From Paratinospora sagittata (taxonomy: Eukaryota > Streptophyta > Magnoliopsida > Ranunculales > Menispermaceae), in the NCBI GenBank assembly GCA_035771175.1, contig CM069598.1:1746931-1810930 (forward strand): a stretch of 64,000 nucleotides of DNA. The letters are read 5' to 3'. Each line of letters begins with the position of its first letter. Position 1 is the stretch's first letter. Below are positions 1 to 13,100 of the stretch, piece after piece. The notes under the pieces were generated by a model, which saw only the letters and a list, made by a program, of their open reading frames with translations, did no database searches and had not been told where the DNA came from. The translations under genes were made by a program, and so were the position numbers.

Positions 1-1506
1 TAAACCCTAAACCCTAAACCCTAAACCCTAAACCCTAAACCCTAAACCCTAAACCCTAAACCCTAAACCCTAAACCCTAAACCCTAAACCCTAAACCCTA
101 AACCCTAAACCCTAAACCCTAAACCCTAAACCCTAAACCCTAAACCCTAAACCCTAAACCCTAAACCCTAAACCCTAAACCCTAAACCCTAAACCCTAAA
201 CCCTAAACCCTAAACCCTAAACCCTAAACCCTAAACCCTAAACCCTAAACCCTAAACCCTAAACCCTAAACCCTAAACCCTAAACCCTAAACCCTAAACC
301 CTAAACCCTAAACCCTAAACCCTAAACCCTAAACCCTAAACCCTAAACCCTAAACCCTAAACCCTAAACCCTAAACCCTAAACCCTAAACCCTAAACCCT
401 AAACCCTAAACCCTAAACCCTAAACCCTAAACCCTAAACCCTAAACCCTAAACCCTAAACCCTAAACCCTAAACCCTAAACCCTAAACCCTAAACCCTAA
501 ACCCTAAACCCTAAACCCTAAACCCTAAACCCTAAACCCTAAACCCTAAACCCTAAACCCTAAACCCTAAACCCTAAACCCTAAACCCTAAACCCTAAAC
601 CCTAAACCCTAAACCCTAAACCCTAAACCCTAAACCCTAAACCCTAAACCCTAAACCCTAAACCCTAAACCCTAAACCCTAAACCCTAAACCCTAAACCC
701 TAAACCCTAAACCCTAAACCCTAAACCCTAAACCCTAAACCCTAAACCCTAAACCCTAAACCCTAAACCCTAAACCCTAAACCCTAAACCCTAAACCCTA
801 AACCCTAAACCCTAAACCCTAAACCCTAAACCCTAAACCCTAAACCCTAAACCCTAAACCCTAAACCCTAAACCCTAAACCCTAAACCCTAAACCCTAAA
901 CCCTAAACCCTAAACCCTAAACCCTAAACCCTAAACCCTAAACCCTAAACCCTAAACCCTAAACCCTAAACCCTAAACCCTAAACCCTAAACCCTAAACC
1001 CTAAACCCTAAACCCTAAACCCTAAACCCTAAACCCTAAACCCTAAACCCTAAACCCTAAACCCTAAACCCTAAACCCTAAACCCTAAACCCTAAACCCT
1101 AAACCCTAAACCCTAAACCCTAAACCCTAAACCCTAAACCCTAAACCCTAAACCCTAAACCCTAAACCCTAAACCCTAAACCCTAAACCCTAAACCCTAA
1201 ACCCTAAACCCTAAACCCTAAACCCTAAACCCTAAACCCTAAACCCTAAACCCTAAACCCTAAACCCTAAACCCTAAACCCTAAACCCTAAACCCTAAAC
1301 CCTAAACCCTAAACCCTAAACCCTAAACCCTAAACCCTAAACCCTAAACCCTAAACCCTAAACCCTAAACCCTAAACCCTAAACCCTAAACCCTAAACCC
1401 TAAACCCTAAACCCTAAACCCTAAACCCTAAACCCTAAACCCTAAACCCTAAACCCTAAACCCTAAACCCTAAACCCTAAACCCTAAACCCTAAACCCTA
1501 AACCCC
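1..1506. repeat. Telomere, (CCCTAAA)n array
   Basis: About 215 uninterrupted copies of the 7-bp Arabidopsis-type plant telomere repeat, read as TAAACCC from base 1. The C-rich strand runs 5'->3' away from the end, as expected at the left end of a chromosome. No variant unit was seen until about 1504, so telomerase probably synthesised this tract. The window begins inside it, so the true array may be longer. Confidence 0.99.
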
Positions 1507-1873
1507 AAACCCTAAAACCCTAAACCCTCGATTCTCAAACCCTAAACCATGAAACCCTAAAACCCTAAAAACCTAAAACCTAAACCCTAAACCCTAAACC
1601 TTAAAACCCTAAACCCTAAAACCCTAAAACCCTAAAACCCTAAACCATAGACCCTAACCCCCAAACCGTAAACACTAAAGCCTAAAAACCCCAAACCACA
1701 AACCCCAAACCTTAAACCCCGAACCCCGAACCCCGAACCCCGAACCCTGAACCATGAACCTAGAACCCCAAACCCCGAACCCGAAACCCTAAACCCTCAA
1801 CCCTCAACCCTAAACCCTAAACCCTCAACCCTCAACCTTAAACAATAAACCCTAAACCCTAAAACCGTAAACC

Positions 1874-1876
<3 letters not shown>
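1507..1876. repeat. Degenerate telomere-derived repeat zone
   Basis: The repeat continues in decayed form: units with extra A (CCCTAAAA), base changes (CCCCAAA, CCCTCAA, CCCTGAACC) and, around 1716-1750, a short run of the variant CCCCGAA unit. This is the usual proximal edge of a plant telomere, where old repeats are no longer renewed and drift or are copied locally. Confidence 0.93.

Positions 1877-1904
<28 letters not shown>
1877..1904. repeat. (AT)n microsatellite at telomere boundary
   Basis: About 14 uninterrupted AT dinucleotides separate the last recognisable telomere units from unique subtelomeric sequence. Confidence 0.9.
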
Positions 1905-3544
1905 CCTCCTTTCTGTATAGTTTGGAAAGTATAGTTCTTTTGTTTGAAATTGGGCTTCTTTAATCCAAGAGAAACTTTAATCTTTCTATCTTTCCATATG
2001 TTCACAAATATTTGGTATGTTCTTTGAGCTCAAGCTTAGGATATAAGTGCAACAACGATTGTCTAACAGTCTAGCCATTACAATGAAACAACCTCTGCCA
2101 AGCCAATTAGTGAAACATTTATGTAACTTGTACGAGTGAACAAGCATAGCTCTAGAAACATGTATATGCTTAATCCCTTGTACTGATACACGAAATTAAC
2201 ATGTTTATTTTTACTTTGAATCTACGAATTTGCTTGAAGTAAATGGAGGCAAGTTTGTATGGACCTTCATCTACTACTTTAATCAAGTTTCGCATGGTTT
2301 GTTTTCTTGCAGGGGCCAAACCAGTTAGATTCAAGTTTTCGAACAGTATGCAACTGGAAGGGCTATGAGAACGAAAAACCAGGTCTTGCAAAATAGGATC
2401 TCACATAGTCACATAAATGGAGGTACAACTTTCAAGTAGACCCCCCTTAGTCAGTCCACATGTAGCCCATCTAATTTCAGAGGGCTTATTGAGTTTGAGC
2501 CAATGACGAGGATGAGAGATGAGTAACTCTTATAATATTGTCAGTTAGTGCGATTATCATCAAAGATTTAGGTGTTAATAATATTCTTTATCATTTCTAT
2601 CTGCTTAACTAGAAAGCATATTTGATGTACTGACCATATTTGAGCCTAGTTAGGATGTATCAGAACACTTGAAAACATATGAGTTACTTGTTTTACTGAC
2701 CATTTTGCTTCTTAAGGGTGGGACGTGACCATTTTAGTCTTAGGTACACACACAATTAACATCTGAACCTTCTTTATCTTTTGCTAATTACATTGTAGTT
2801 CTGACATGCAAGGTTTCAAGTTTCTGTATTATCAGTTCCTAGTAATGATACATATAATGTTTAGCTTTTTATATTCTAAAAAAAAATCAAGTATTGTTTG
2901 TGTTAATGAAGCGTGAGATCAATCAAATGTAAATTAATGAATATAATGACAATCAATCTCTATGATCTTGATCCATTCATGAAAATTAGACTACATGTGA
3001 CGTGGCTAGCTCTATTTTAAGACTTGGTCTCTCCAAATTTAATTGAATGGTTTTTTAAACATTTAATGTAATTTAGCTAGTTAGCCTACACTGCCACATA
3101 GAAATATCATTTATCCATTTTTTAAATTATAGGTTTTTATGAGCCAAAGGAATTTGATGGATCAACAAAGGGTAACCAAAAAAGGACTATAAATTAAATG
3201 CTAATTTTATTTTTATTATTTTATATTAATGATCACCAATAGCAAAAATACACGAGAAAAAAATAAAATAAAAGATAAAAATAAAAAGAATATTACTTGA
3301 ATAACACACGAGAAACATCACCTTATATTATACAATTAATAAGGAATTCAAGATGATTCAAGAATTGATAGTGTAATATAAAATATTTGCGTTACCACAC
3401 AAAATAAAAGATAAAAAAATGTGTGTTAAAGAACACAAATAAAAACCTCAAAGGAGTTTGTCTCTACGTTAAGGAGGGGATACGTTAAGGAGGGGACGTG
3501 AAGACTCCGACTGAGGCAGATATCAGGGGCATTATGTTGGAACC
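1905..3544. other. AT-rich subtelomeric spacer, no gene recognised
   Basis: Unique, AT-rich DNA without a convincing reading frame. A 73-codon minus-strand frame at 2170-2391 has no recognisable motif and is not called. Just before the next feature a short direct repeat (TACGTTAAGGAGGGGA, about 3466-3496) is present twice. I see no mobile-element ends here. Confidence 0.6.
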
Positions 3545-3664
3545 CCCTCGATAGAGAATTAAAACGAAAACATTATTCTCGTTCTCACTCTCACGATCGT
3601 CAAAACACCATTTCCCTTTCTTTCTTTCTGCTCTCAGGCTAGGGCAAAACGCTTCTCGCTTAGG
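3545..3664 (+). promoter_or_regulatory. COX5C: Candidate non-coding leader exon and start region of COX5C
   Basis: A pyrimidine-rich stretch (CTCTCACTCTCACGATCG, then runs of CTTT) leads to GCTTAG|GTTAGT, a good plant donor site, followed by T-rich sequence typical of a first intron. COX5C has a clean acceptor 24 bases before its ATG, and plant COX5C genes are known to carry a leader intron, so this is the best upstream exon I can see. I see no TATA box and no site II (TGGGCY) element close by, which weakens the call. A start site nearer the gene is the alternative. Confidence 0.4.
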
Positions 3665-4208
3665 TTAGTTCTCTCCTTTCACGCTCTTCTCTTTTGATTT
3701 TCTTTCGTGCTCATGAAATTTTTTATTTTCTCATTTTTCACTTTCTCTCTTTTAATTATTATTATTTTTAGTTGGAAACAAAACAGATCTGTAATGTTTG
3801 TTTTGCAATTCTCATTTTTCATTTGGGGTATTATTGATGGAAGTGCTTCACTCTATATGAGAATTCTAGGGTTTCATTTCTCTAATTAGATTTCTAGGTT
3901 TCTTTCTCTCTCCTTTTTTAAAAATAAAAATAATAATAAAATAAAGTTGAATTGTTTGATGGAAGTGTTTCCCTCTATATGGGCGACTTGATTTGGATTT
4001 GGATAAAAATAAGAGAAGAAGAGGCATGGTGAGGAATTGAAAACCCTAGGGAGTTTGGAGAACCCTAGATTCCCGCATCTATGGTTTAATTTTGTTGGTT
4101 GACCATTTATTAGAATTTATCAAGAGAAATAGGAGGTCATTCTAAGTTCTCTTTCTATAACGAGTTGTTGTAATTTCAATTGTGCTTTTGTAAGCGCTAG
4201 GTGAGATC

Positions 4209-4272
4209 TTTGTCTCTCTCTCTCTCTCTTTCTTTTTTTGCATCTCTCTTTCTTTTTTTGCATCTCTCTTTT
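4209..4272. repeat. CT-rich microsatellite with 24-bp duplication
   Basis: A (TC)n run followed by two adjacent copies of a CT/T-rich unit containing TTTTTTTGCATCTCTC. Simple-sequence slippage; no function inferred. Confidence 0.75.
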
Positions 4273-4379
4273 ATATTTAAGTCCCAAAGGAGTCTTCCAA
4301 TTTCATTGTTTAATTATCTCTTTAAGTCAAATCCAATTGGAAATCAAGGTTTCAATTCACTATACAAAATATATGCGGA

Positions 4380-5340
4380 ACCCTTCCATTAATTAGAAAT
4401 ATAAATGTAGGCTTTGCCTGTATCATGTACAGATTATCATCAACAAGATAAATATTTGTTCTCATCTATGATATGATAAATGAATTTTGTATGATTTCCG
4501 TTCCATCCTCATATTATAGATGTGTTACATTTCAATTAAAAGGGTGAAGAGTTGTAGTTAGAACAAAGAAAAACATTGGACATAAAAAATAAAAATAAAA
4601 ACCCATTGAGCATCATAACTCTACGAATTTCACTTAGGGCTTAACTACTACTCTTAGAAATCAATTTACCAATCAATAAAAAAGAATAATGAAATATCTG
4701 AAAAAAAATTTACCCTTAGAAAGTTTCAAGCAAACAGCTCAGTGAGTGGTTGCTAGAACAATTTGGATAAGACTTGATTTGATAGTAAATGTTTTGAAAT
4801 ATCAAATTGTCAATGAAGCTGAGCGCTATGATTATATAGTGTTATTACCATGCAAGAATGGAGTGATGTTGGTGTAAATATTTTGAGGTAGAAGTAATTG
4901 GATATAATATTTTTTAAAAGGTTTTGAAGTCATAATTGTAGAGACATTGAGTGCATATGCCAAAAAAGAAAAATATTACAACATACTTGAAGAAAATAAT
5001 TATAAGCTAGGAACAATAATCGTTCAGAACTTGAGTGTAGTAACTAACTTATTTTTATGTATTGTAAGTATATAAACAAATATATACATGAATTCGTATT
5101 TAATCATTCCTCACTCCAATTAGTTTGGAATGTTGATATCTTTGGACATATTTAAAACTCAAAAGTTACAAGAACAGTTGTTTGCATATATATAACTTAA
5201 TATTCTTCTAATTTGAGCAAGCAATTTAGGCATTTTGGGGGCAAGAAATTAATGTAGGACGATCATTCTTACTTAACGCATAATGTTGTTGGTACTATTA
5301 AATTATTAATTGATCTTCACAAATATATTTTGCAAGGCTG
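4380..5340. other. AT-rich spacer, nothing recognised
   Basis: No reading frame, element end or repeat I can name. It leads directly into the tandem repeat starting at 5341. Confidence 0.55.
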
Positions 5341-6462
5341 TTTGTTTAGGACTTATAACTGTATTTCTGTGCATCTCTTATCATTTCCTATTGTTTCAAT
5401 GGAGATCTTATCATCTGTCTCTTCTAGAAGGAACTCTTGAATTGTTCACGTAACACAATATTTACCATTTCTAGCAAAAAAAAAAAACAAACAAACAAAA
5501 TTTAGTTCCTTAGACTGAAGTAATAGTATAATTATTAGTACTTGAGTTATTGGGACAAGTAGACAACACCTAACCTAACATTGCTTAAAAGTGGTCTTGA
5601 AAATAAAATTTTGAAGAAGTTGGTTGTTTGTTTAGGACTTATAACTGTATTTCTGTGCATCTCTTATCATTTCCTATTGTTTCAATGGAGATCTTATCAT
5701 CGGTCTCTTCTAGAAGGAACTCTTGAATTGTTCACGTAACACAATATTTACCATTTCTAGCAAAAAAAAAAAAACAAACAAACAAACAAAATTTAGTTCC
5801 TTAGACTGAAGTAATAGTATAATTATTAGTACTTGAGTTATTGGGACAAGTAGACAACACCTAACCTAACATTGCTTAAAAGTGGTCTTGAAAATAAAAT
5901 TTTGAAGAAGTTGGTTGTTTGTTTAGGACTTATAACTGTATTTTTGTGCACACTTTATCATTTCCTATTGTTTCAATGGAGATCTTATCATCGGTCTCTT
6001 CTAGAAGGAACTCTTGAATTGTTCACGTAACACAATATTTACCATTTCTAGCAAAAAAAAAAACAAACAAACAAAATTTAGTTCCTTAGACTGAAGTAAT
6101 AGTATAATTATTAGTACTTGAGTTATTGGGACAAGTAGACAACACCTAACCTAACATTGCTTAAAAGTGGTCTTGAAAATAAAATTTTGAAGAAGTTGGT
6201 TGTTTGTTTAGGACTTATAACTGTATTTTTGTGCATCTCTTATCATTTCCTATTGTTTCAATGGAGATCTTATCATCGGTCTCTTCTAGAAGGAACTCTT
6301 GAATTGTTCACGTACCACAATATTTACCATTTCTAGCAAAAAAAAAAAAAACCAAACAAACAAACAAAATTTAGTTCCTTAGACTAAAGTAATCGTATAA
6401 TTATTAGTACTTAACCTAACATTGCTTAAAAGTGGTCTTGAAAATAAAATTTTGAAGAAGTT
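5341..6462. repeat. Four-copy tandem repeat, unit 285-291 bp
   Basis: Copies begin at 5341, 5627, 5918 and 6203, each opening TTTGTTTAGGACTTATAACT and closing near TTTTGAAGAAGTT. They are nearly identical; differences are mainly the length of the poly-A/CAAA run in the middle and scattered single bases. The last copy lacks about 32 bases (the part with GTTATTGGGACAAGTAGAC). There is no coding potential. High identity implies recent tandem duplication; whether the unit is an array unique to this locus or a dispersed subtelomeric repeat cannot be told from one window. Confidence 0.95.
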
Positions 6463-7391
6463 ACTAAACATACACATGATACAATTACACTAATGTATAC
6501 TTACATACAGGGGCGTAGCCAAAAATTTTATATAGGGTGCGCTAAAAAGTTTTCTTTAGAAAAACCTCAATAGTACGAGGACAATTTATTGATTAAGATA
6601 TGTAAATCATTAATATCCAAAGGATAAGCAAGTGTAGTTACAGATGTAGTTTTAACTTTTACAGTTAGATTATCATTTTTCTTTCAATAAGGGAAATATT
6701 AATCTAACTGCAAAAATTTATAACTATATGTGCAACTACATATGTGTATCCATTGAATCATTTATTGCACACTTTAAGATATGTAAATCATTGATATCCA
6801 AATGATAGACATGTGTAGTTACTTTGAATTCAACTAAATATTATGACAAAAAAAAAGTTCAACTAAACTTTTTGAAAATCATTTGACAGCCTTATCTTTA
6901 ACGCTGTAAATCGACGTTTGAGCGACAAATTCTAGAAAATTGCGTTTTTTGTGTTTATATATAAATTTTTTATTTGATTGTGATTATAATTTGTTGGATA
7001 TTAATTTTTGATAAATTAATATTTTTAATAATTTTATTTTTATTTAACCAGATTATTTTAATATCTTATATGATTTGATAAACTAATATTTAATATATTT
7101 GATCTCTATCCAAGTTTACAATGTAAATAAGAAAATTAGAAAACAATTATTTATCATTCTCACAGAAAAAGAAAAAAAGGCTTATTTTTTAGTATCCAAA
7201 TAAATATGGAGAGAGAGAGCCAAATGTAGAGAAAGAGAGAAATATACCCGCCCAACCTCATCATTACGAGTGAGAGAGTGAGAGAGAGAGAGAGCTACCT
7301 GGGCTATAGAACATAGTGGGCTCCAGCTACTTGCTATCTACTTGCTATATATATACATATATATAGATGGGGCTAACTGATAGCTACAGAG

Positions 7392-9839
7392 GTGGGGAAT
7401 ATGAGTGATCGAAGCCAGAAAAAGGGACGAGATCAACATCGCCGGTGGAGCATTCTCAACGAAGCCGCAACGGAAACAAGGGTTTTCCGTCGTGTGAACC
7501 AGGGCAAGGATGATTTACGAAATGCCCATAGCAGCAAATCAGAGGTTGATATTTCGATGGGTTCCCGTAGGAGTAACGATGTTGTCCATTCTTTCCGGTC
7601 ATCGATGAAGTGGTACGAAGTGTGGGGCGGTGTGGGGAGGGGTACTATTTTTATTGAGGAATCTTCGAGGAATCGTAATTTTTCCATTGAAGTGGATATA
7701 AGTACGGCCAAGTGGCTTGCTCGGTCTGTTGCCGAAGCTTTCGATGCGCGATGGGATGGGAGTTTTAAGCGGATCTTTCGCAGTAGATAGTTTTTTACAT
7801 TGCTGAAAACATTTACTAATTTTAAAGGATCATATTGACGCGTTACCAATGTGGAACGGGGTTCGTAGTTGATGATCTTTGTTCCGGATGAGGGCTGAAA
7901 TAAACAGTGGAAGGAGTTGGTGTATGAGCTAAATATGTGTACTAGTATTATTATTGCCAAAAATCAAGTAACTGCCCCAAAACAACGATGGGCGGTGAAA
8001 TCGAACATTGTTGAATTTGTAGTCACGTCGGGAGATAAAGATAAGGTTGACGATGTTCCCTGTGCCTCTGGTGATGGACGTGGTTATCGGGGGGAATCGG
8101 ACATTCGTTGGCAGCGTTGTGTGATTATCTACTGTTTCTCGGATGGGATTCTGTGGACTAATATCGAACATGATTTGTCTGAAAGGTTTGCTAGAGATAT
8201 CTGGCTCAGTCCAATATACGTTGATCGTGCGTTTCTCAAGTGCAAATCTATGGAGGAGGTGAATGCTCTTATTAAAGGGAATATGGTATGCCGTAATGTG
8301 AATTACAAGGTCCAGAAATGGCGTAACGACCTACAGTGGGAAACCTGTTTCTTCCAATGCCGGAATAACTGGATTGGGGTGGAGGGGATTCCATTATCCT
8401 TGTGGAATATGGAGGTTTTGAATACCATTGGACAAAGATGTGGGGGTTTGGTTGCACTCGATCCTATGACGTTAAAGGGTCTTACATATGATATGGCTCG
8501 GATGCATGTCAAAGGTTGGACGAGCGGTTTCTTGCCGGAATCCATGGAGATTTCTGATGGCTCATCACGGTTCTGTGTTCGTTTTATCGAACTTGGTACG
8601 AGGTCACCGGAGTTCGAGCGTTATCTCCATCGGTGTGGAAATGATGCTGGATGCATAGTCTGTGGTAGCAGTGTTGGTATTCTTTACTCAGAGAAATGTG
8701 CGACTTGTCTACCAGAGAAGATGGTCCCGCAGTCGCCGGCGAGTCTTGCGGTGGCAAGTCAACCTTCTCCGTCGCCATCAAGACCTGATCTGGCAACTGT
8801 GTCGCTTGTCGTACGATCAGAGGAAAGGTGTCGGATCACGGCGCTGACCAAAAATTGGGTCACTGACTGTGTGGCGCATGGCCATAGGAGTCAGATGGCA
8901 AAATCAGCGTCTCAGAATCTCTGCATTATGGGGGCAACTGGACCGGCGGTTTTTGGCTTGTCAAACAAGGAATGTATTGATTGCACAGGGACAAGTGGCA
9001 TGATCAGCAATCACGGGCTGCATAAACTATGTGGGCTGGATATTGTTTCCCATGGGCTTCATGTGCCCAATTTGGTTGATAACGGATGTCTTGGTGAAAC
9101 GGGTTGTGTTTCACGGCCTGCTTGTGCATTAGCCCATGGACCGGGTTCTAATCTTTATGATGGTGGGCCTTCTGCATATCCATCAGCGTGTCGAGGCCAC
9201 AGAGTTATAACGCACTGCAAATTCGAGCCTCCAATGAGCCATCTTGGGTGTTGGGATAAATCGGTGTTGATGGGGAAAGATGGGTTGTGTAGTGAAAAAT
9301 TAATTGGGGTTGGGGAAATAAGAACCTTTGTTGCGAGCTTGTCGAAGAAAGTACGACATTCTTCTCAGACGAATGGCTTGAAGGTCTATAGGAGGCGTCG
9401 AGATACGACGACTAATGCTCTTCAAAGGGTGGTGGCTGCCGAGGATACATCCAAGGGATCATCGTCGTTTGGTGTTAGTCGCCAAAGCAGAACTATTGTT
9501 TTGGACGCGAGTTGTAGCGACGGGGGGTCGGAAGATGAACGTGTGGTGGGCTCTCTAGCGGTCAAGTCATCGCATTATGATAGTAACTCTTCTGACGATG
9601 TGGATTGGGATGGTGATGATGTTGTCATTGGATTTCCTGAGAGGGGTTGTGTGGTTATGGGTGAGGAATATCATGGTGAACGACTTCCCATGGGCCAGGT
9701 ATGCTTACCAGAAGTTAATTGCGATGGAACTTGTGCTTCTCTTGTCTCTTCTTCCTCCTCCCCTTCTCTTTTTCTTTCTTCATCTTTACCCGAGAAGGGG
9801 CTTGCTCCTCTGCTCCTCTCCAATGTCTGTCGCAAGTAA
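7392..9839 (+). pseudogene. LINE ORF1 (DUF4283-like nucleic-acid-binding protein), broken
   Basis: One frame runs from 7392 to 9839 but is interrupted by stops at 7788, 7836, 7866 and 7896; after these it is open for 640 codons. The segment after the stops has the plant LINE ORF1 layout: a DUF4283-like region ending in a GIPLSLWN...IGQRCGGLVALD block (roughly 8380-8460), then a low-complexity, Ser-rich acidic tail. In this family the protein binds the LINE RNA. The 7866 and 7896 stops sit where tryptophan would fit, consistent with TGG changed to TAG or TGA. I see no CCHC knuckle. Confidence 0.75.
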
Positions 9840-10158
9840 ACCAAACCCATAAGACCCATACCTATGTTAGTCCTCCTACGGTCACCAGTTTCCCAAGTGT
9901 TGATCCTGTATCTCCCAGATTGCGCAGGGGTAGCGAGGGTAGGAGTGAGCCTTGTGGTTTGAATGTCGTGGTGTGTATTGGTACTGGGGAGTTTCAACCC
10001 CAGTTTGGATGATATGTCCAGAGATGACGTCATTGAATTCTTGAGGAACATGAATCTGTCTTTGATTGAGTTGGACTGTGGCAGAATGGTGTCTCCAAAT
10101 GCGTCATGATTTGTTGCTATGTTTGTGTGTTGTCTGGGTGTTTTTGGTTTTCTTAATG

Positions 10159-13100
10159 AAGATATTATCATGGAACATTAGGGGGTGTGGATCCAAAGAC
10201 AAGAGGCGAATGATTAAACATTCCATTTGCAAGGTTAATCCTAATTTTGTGATTCTTCAAGAGGTGAAGAGGTAGTGGGTTGACAGGGTGGTGATTGGTG
10301 CTTTGTGGCAATCCAAATTTAAGGATTGGGTTTTTCTTTCGACAATTGGATCAGCAGGGGGCTTATTGTTGGCTTGGGAATCAAGGGAAGGTAACTGTCT
10401 CTAATAGACTTATAGGTGAATTCTTAGTGTCTGTGAAGGTGGAGTTGGCTGATAATGCTGAGTGGTGGCTTTCGAGTGTCTATGGTCCGAACGATAGAAG
10501 ATTGAGAAGTTGTTTGTGGGATGAGATTGCGGGTCTTAGTATTATCTATCTGTGGGGGGCGTTGGTGTGTTGGGGGGGCCTTCAATGTTGTTCGTTCTCT
10601 CTCGGAGAATAGTGGGAGAGTTACCAAAAGTATGCGAGATTTTGATGCTATTATTAGGGAGTTGGAGCTTATCGACCCTGCCCTTTGTAATGGCACCTAT
10701 ACATGGTCTAACTTTTGGTCATCACCTGTGTGTTGTAGACTTGATAGATTCTTGTTGGGTAGGGAGTGGGTCGAGTTGTTTTCTTTCCATAAACAAGAAG
10801 TAGGTGGAAGAATAGTTTCTAATCATTGGCCAATTATTTTAGATACTACCAGAGCTAAACGGGGTCCTGCTCCTAGTATATTTGACTGTCGGTTGATCGA
10901 ACATCCGGAGTTTAAAAATCGAGTTATTGAATGGTGGGGGGAGAGGCCTCCGGTGGGGGGAAGGTTTTAAGTTTATGCAAAAAATGAAATTAGTGAAGTC
11001 TAGGCTTCATGGTTGGGGTAAGATGATTATAGGGTGGGATGTTGTGAGAAAAAAGGAGCTTGAGGGTGTTGTACAAGAATTGGATAAGAAAGAAGGTGGT
11101 CCTGATTGGCGGCCAGGGACAAGTCTATTGCCAAAGTCGAACTGTGGAAGTTGTGTGTATTGGAGGATAGGGCTGCTTTCCTTAAATCTAGGATAAGGTG
11201 GCTCAAGGAGGGTGATGCTAACTCGAAATTTTTTCATAAGATTGTGAATGGTAGAAGATCAATTAACACCATTTCCAGACTGGATAGGGATGATGGTTCT
11301 ATAATTGAGGGTGAGGAGGAGATTTTGGCTAAGATCATAATGTATTTTCGTAATTTATTTTCATGTAATGGGAATCGTGCTTGGGGTGTGGTTGGTCTTG
11401 ATTGGTGTCCAATTAGAGGGGGATCTTGTAGTGAGTTGGAAGCTCCATTCGAAGTGGAAGAGGTGAGGCAGGCCATTTTTGCCTGTGAGGGATCTAAGGC
11501 CCCGGGTCCTGATGGAATGACTCTGAGCTTCTTTCAAAGTTGTTGGGACATTGTTAAAGATGATCTTATGAATGTGATGGCGGAATTTTATGATTATGAT
11601 AATGGGGTTATTAATGTCTGTACCAACGAAACCTATATATGCCTTATCCCGAAGAAGAATGTAGATAGAAGGGTGGTGGATTTTAGGCCTATTAACCTTA
11701 CAACGAGTTTGTACAAGATTATTGCGAAGGTATTGGCAAATAGATTGAATGGTGTGTTGCATGAAACTGTTGCGGATTCTCAGATGGCGTTTGTACAAGG
11801 TCGCCAAATTGTTGATGCAGTGCTCGTCGCCAACGAGTTAGTGGAGGAGTATAGATCCAAAAGGAAGAAAGGGGTGGTGTTTAAACTTGACTTCGCAAAG
11901 GCCTACGATATGGTTAATTGGGATTTTCTTGACTATGTATTAAAGATGAAGGGCTTTGGGGAAAAATGGAGGAGGTGGATTTCTGGATGTTTAAGGTCGG
12001 TTTCTTTTTCTGTGTTCATCAACGGGCGTCCAAGGGGGAAGATTTTTGGTGAGAGAGGCTTGAGGCAGGGTGATCACTTATATCCATTAGGGAATCTAGT
12101 TTGTTGTTGGGTTTTGTGGTGGGTCGCGAGAATGTTGAAGTCTCTCATTTGCAGTTTGCGGATGACACCTTGATCTTCTTGGAAAGTAATATTTCCAATG
12201 CATCAATGGTTGTGAAATGCTTTTGTTGGTTGTCGGGCATGGCAATTAATATGCCCAAAAGTCAATTGGTTGGTGTCAATGTGCAGCCAAAATGGTTGAG
12301 GGATATGGCAAGTCATTTGGGGTGTTCTGTTGTTCAATGGCCTTTGAAGTATTTGGAAATGCCACTAGGGGGTAATCCTTCAAGGATTGACTTCTGGGAT
12401 CCAGTGGTGTCTAAGGTGGCCAGAAGATTAGATGGATGGAAGAGATGTTTTTTGTCTAAAGGTGGTCGTCTTACATTAATTAAATCAGTTTTGGATGCCC
12501 TCCAAACATATTACCTCTCTGTATTTAGGATTCCCAGAAAGGTGGTTGATTGCTTGGAGAAGTTGATGAGGGATTTCTTATGGAAGAATGAAGACAAGGT
12601 ACATGGGTCTCATCTTGTGGCTTGGAAAATTGTTCAGATGAAGGTGGAACAGGGTGGTTTGGGAAGAGGCAATATTTCAGCTAGAAATAAAGCCTTGGTT
12701 GGAAAGTGGTTGTGGAGGTTCCTATTGAGCAGGAGCAATTATGGGTCAAGGTGATCAGAAGCAGGCATGGTCTCAGAAATAATCTACGGAACGCTGGTGT
12801 AGCCGTTAGGAGTACCTGTAGAAGTCCTTGGAAATTTATTCATTATGTTTATCCTTCTTTCCTTCCTTTAACTAGACTCAAAATGGGGAATGGTAATTTA
12901 ATTCATTTTTGGGAAGACTCTTGGTTTGGGAATGTTTGTTTCCAATCGTTATTACCTAATCTTTTCCGGCATTCTAGTCTCCATAATAGGCCTATCTATG
13001 ATTTTATTAGAGATGGTGTGTCTGGGGCCGGAGGCCCCCTGTCATGAGATTTGCATTTGATGGGAAATCTTTCTCCTAGGGCTGAACAAGAATTGGGGTC

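Noticed and set aside
2170..2391. 73-codon minus-strand reading frame in the subtelomere
   Set aside because: No motif, low-complexity surroundings, no splice or promoter context; chance frame.
7433..7960. 175-codon minus-strand frame
   Set aside because: Antisense shadow of LINE ORF1.
9671..10171. 166-codon minus-strand frame
   Set aside because: Antisense shadow of the serine-rich tail of LINE ORF1.
11361..11807. 148-codon minus-strand frame
   Set aside because: Antisense shadow of the reverse transcriptase.
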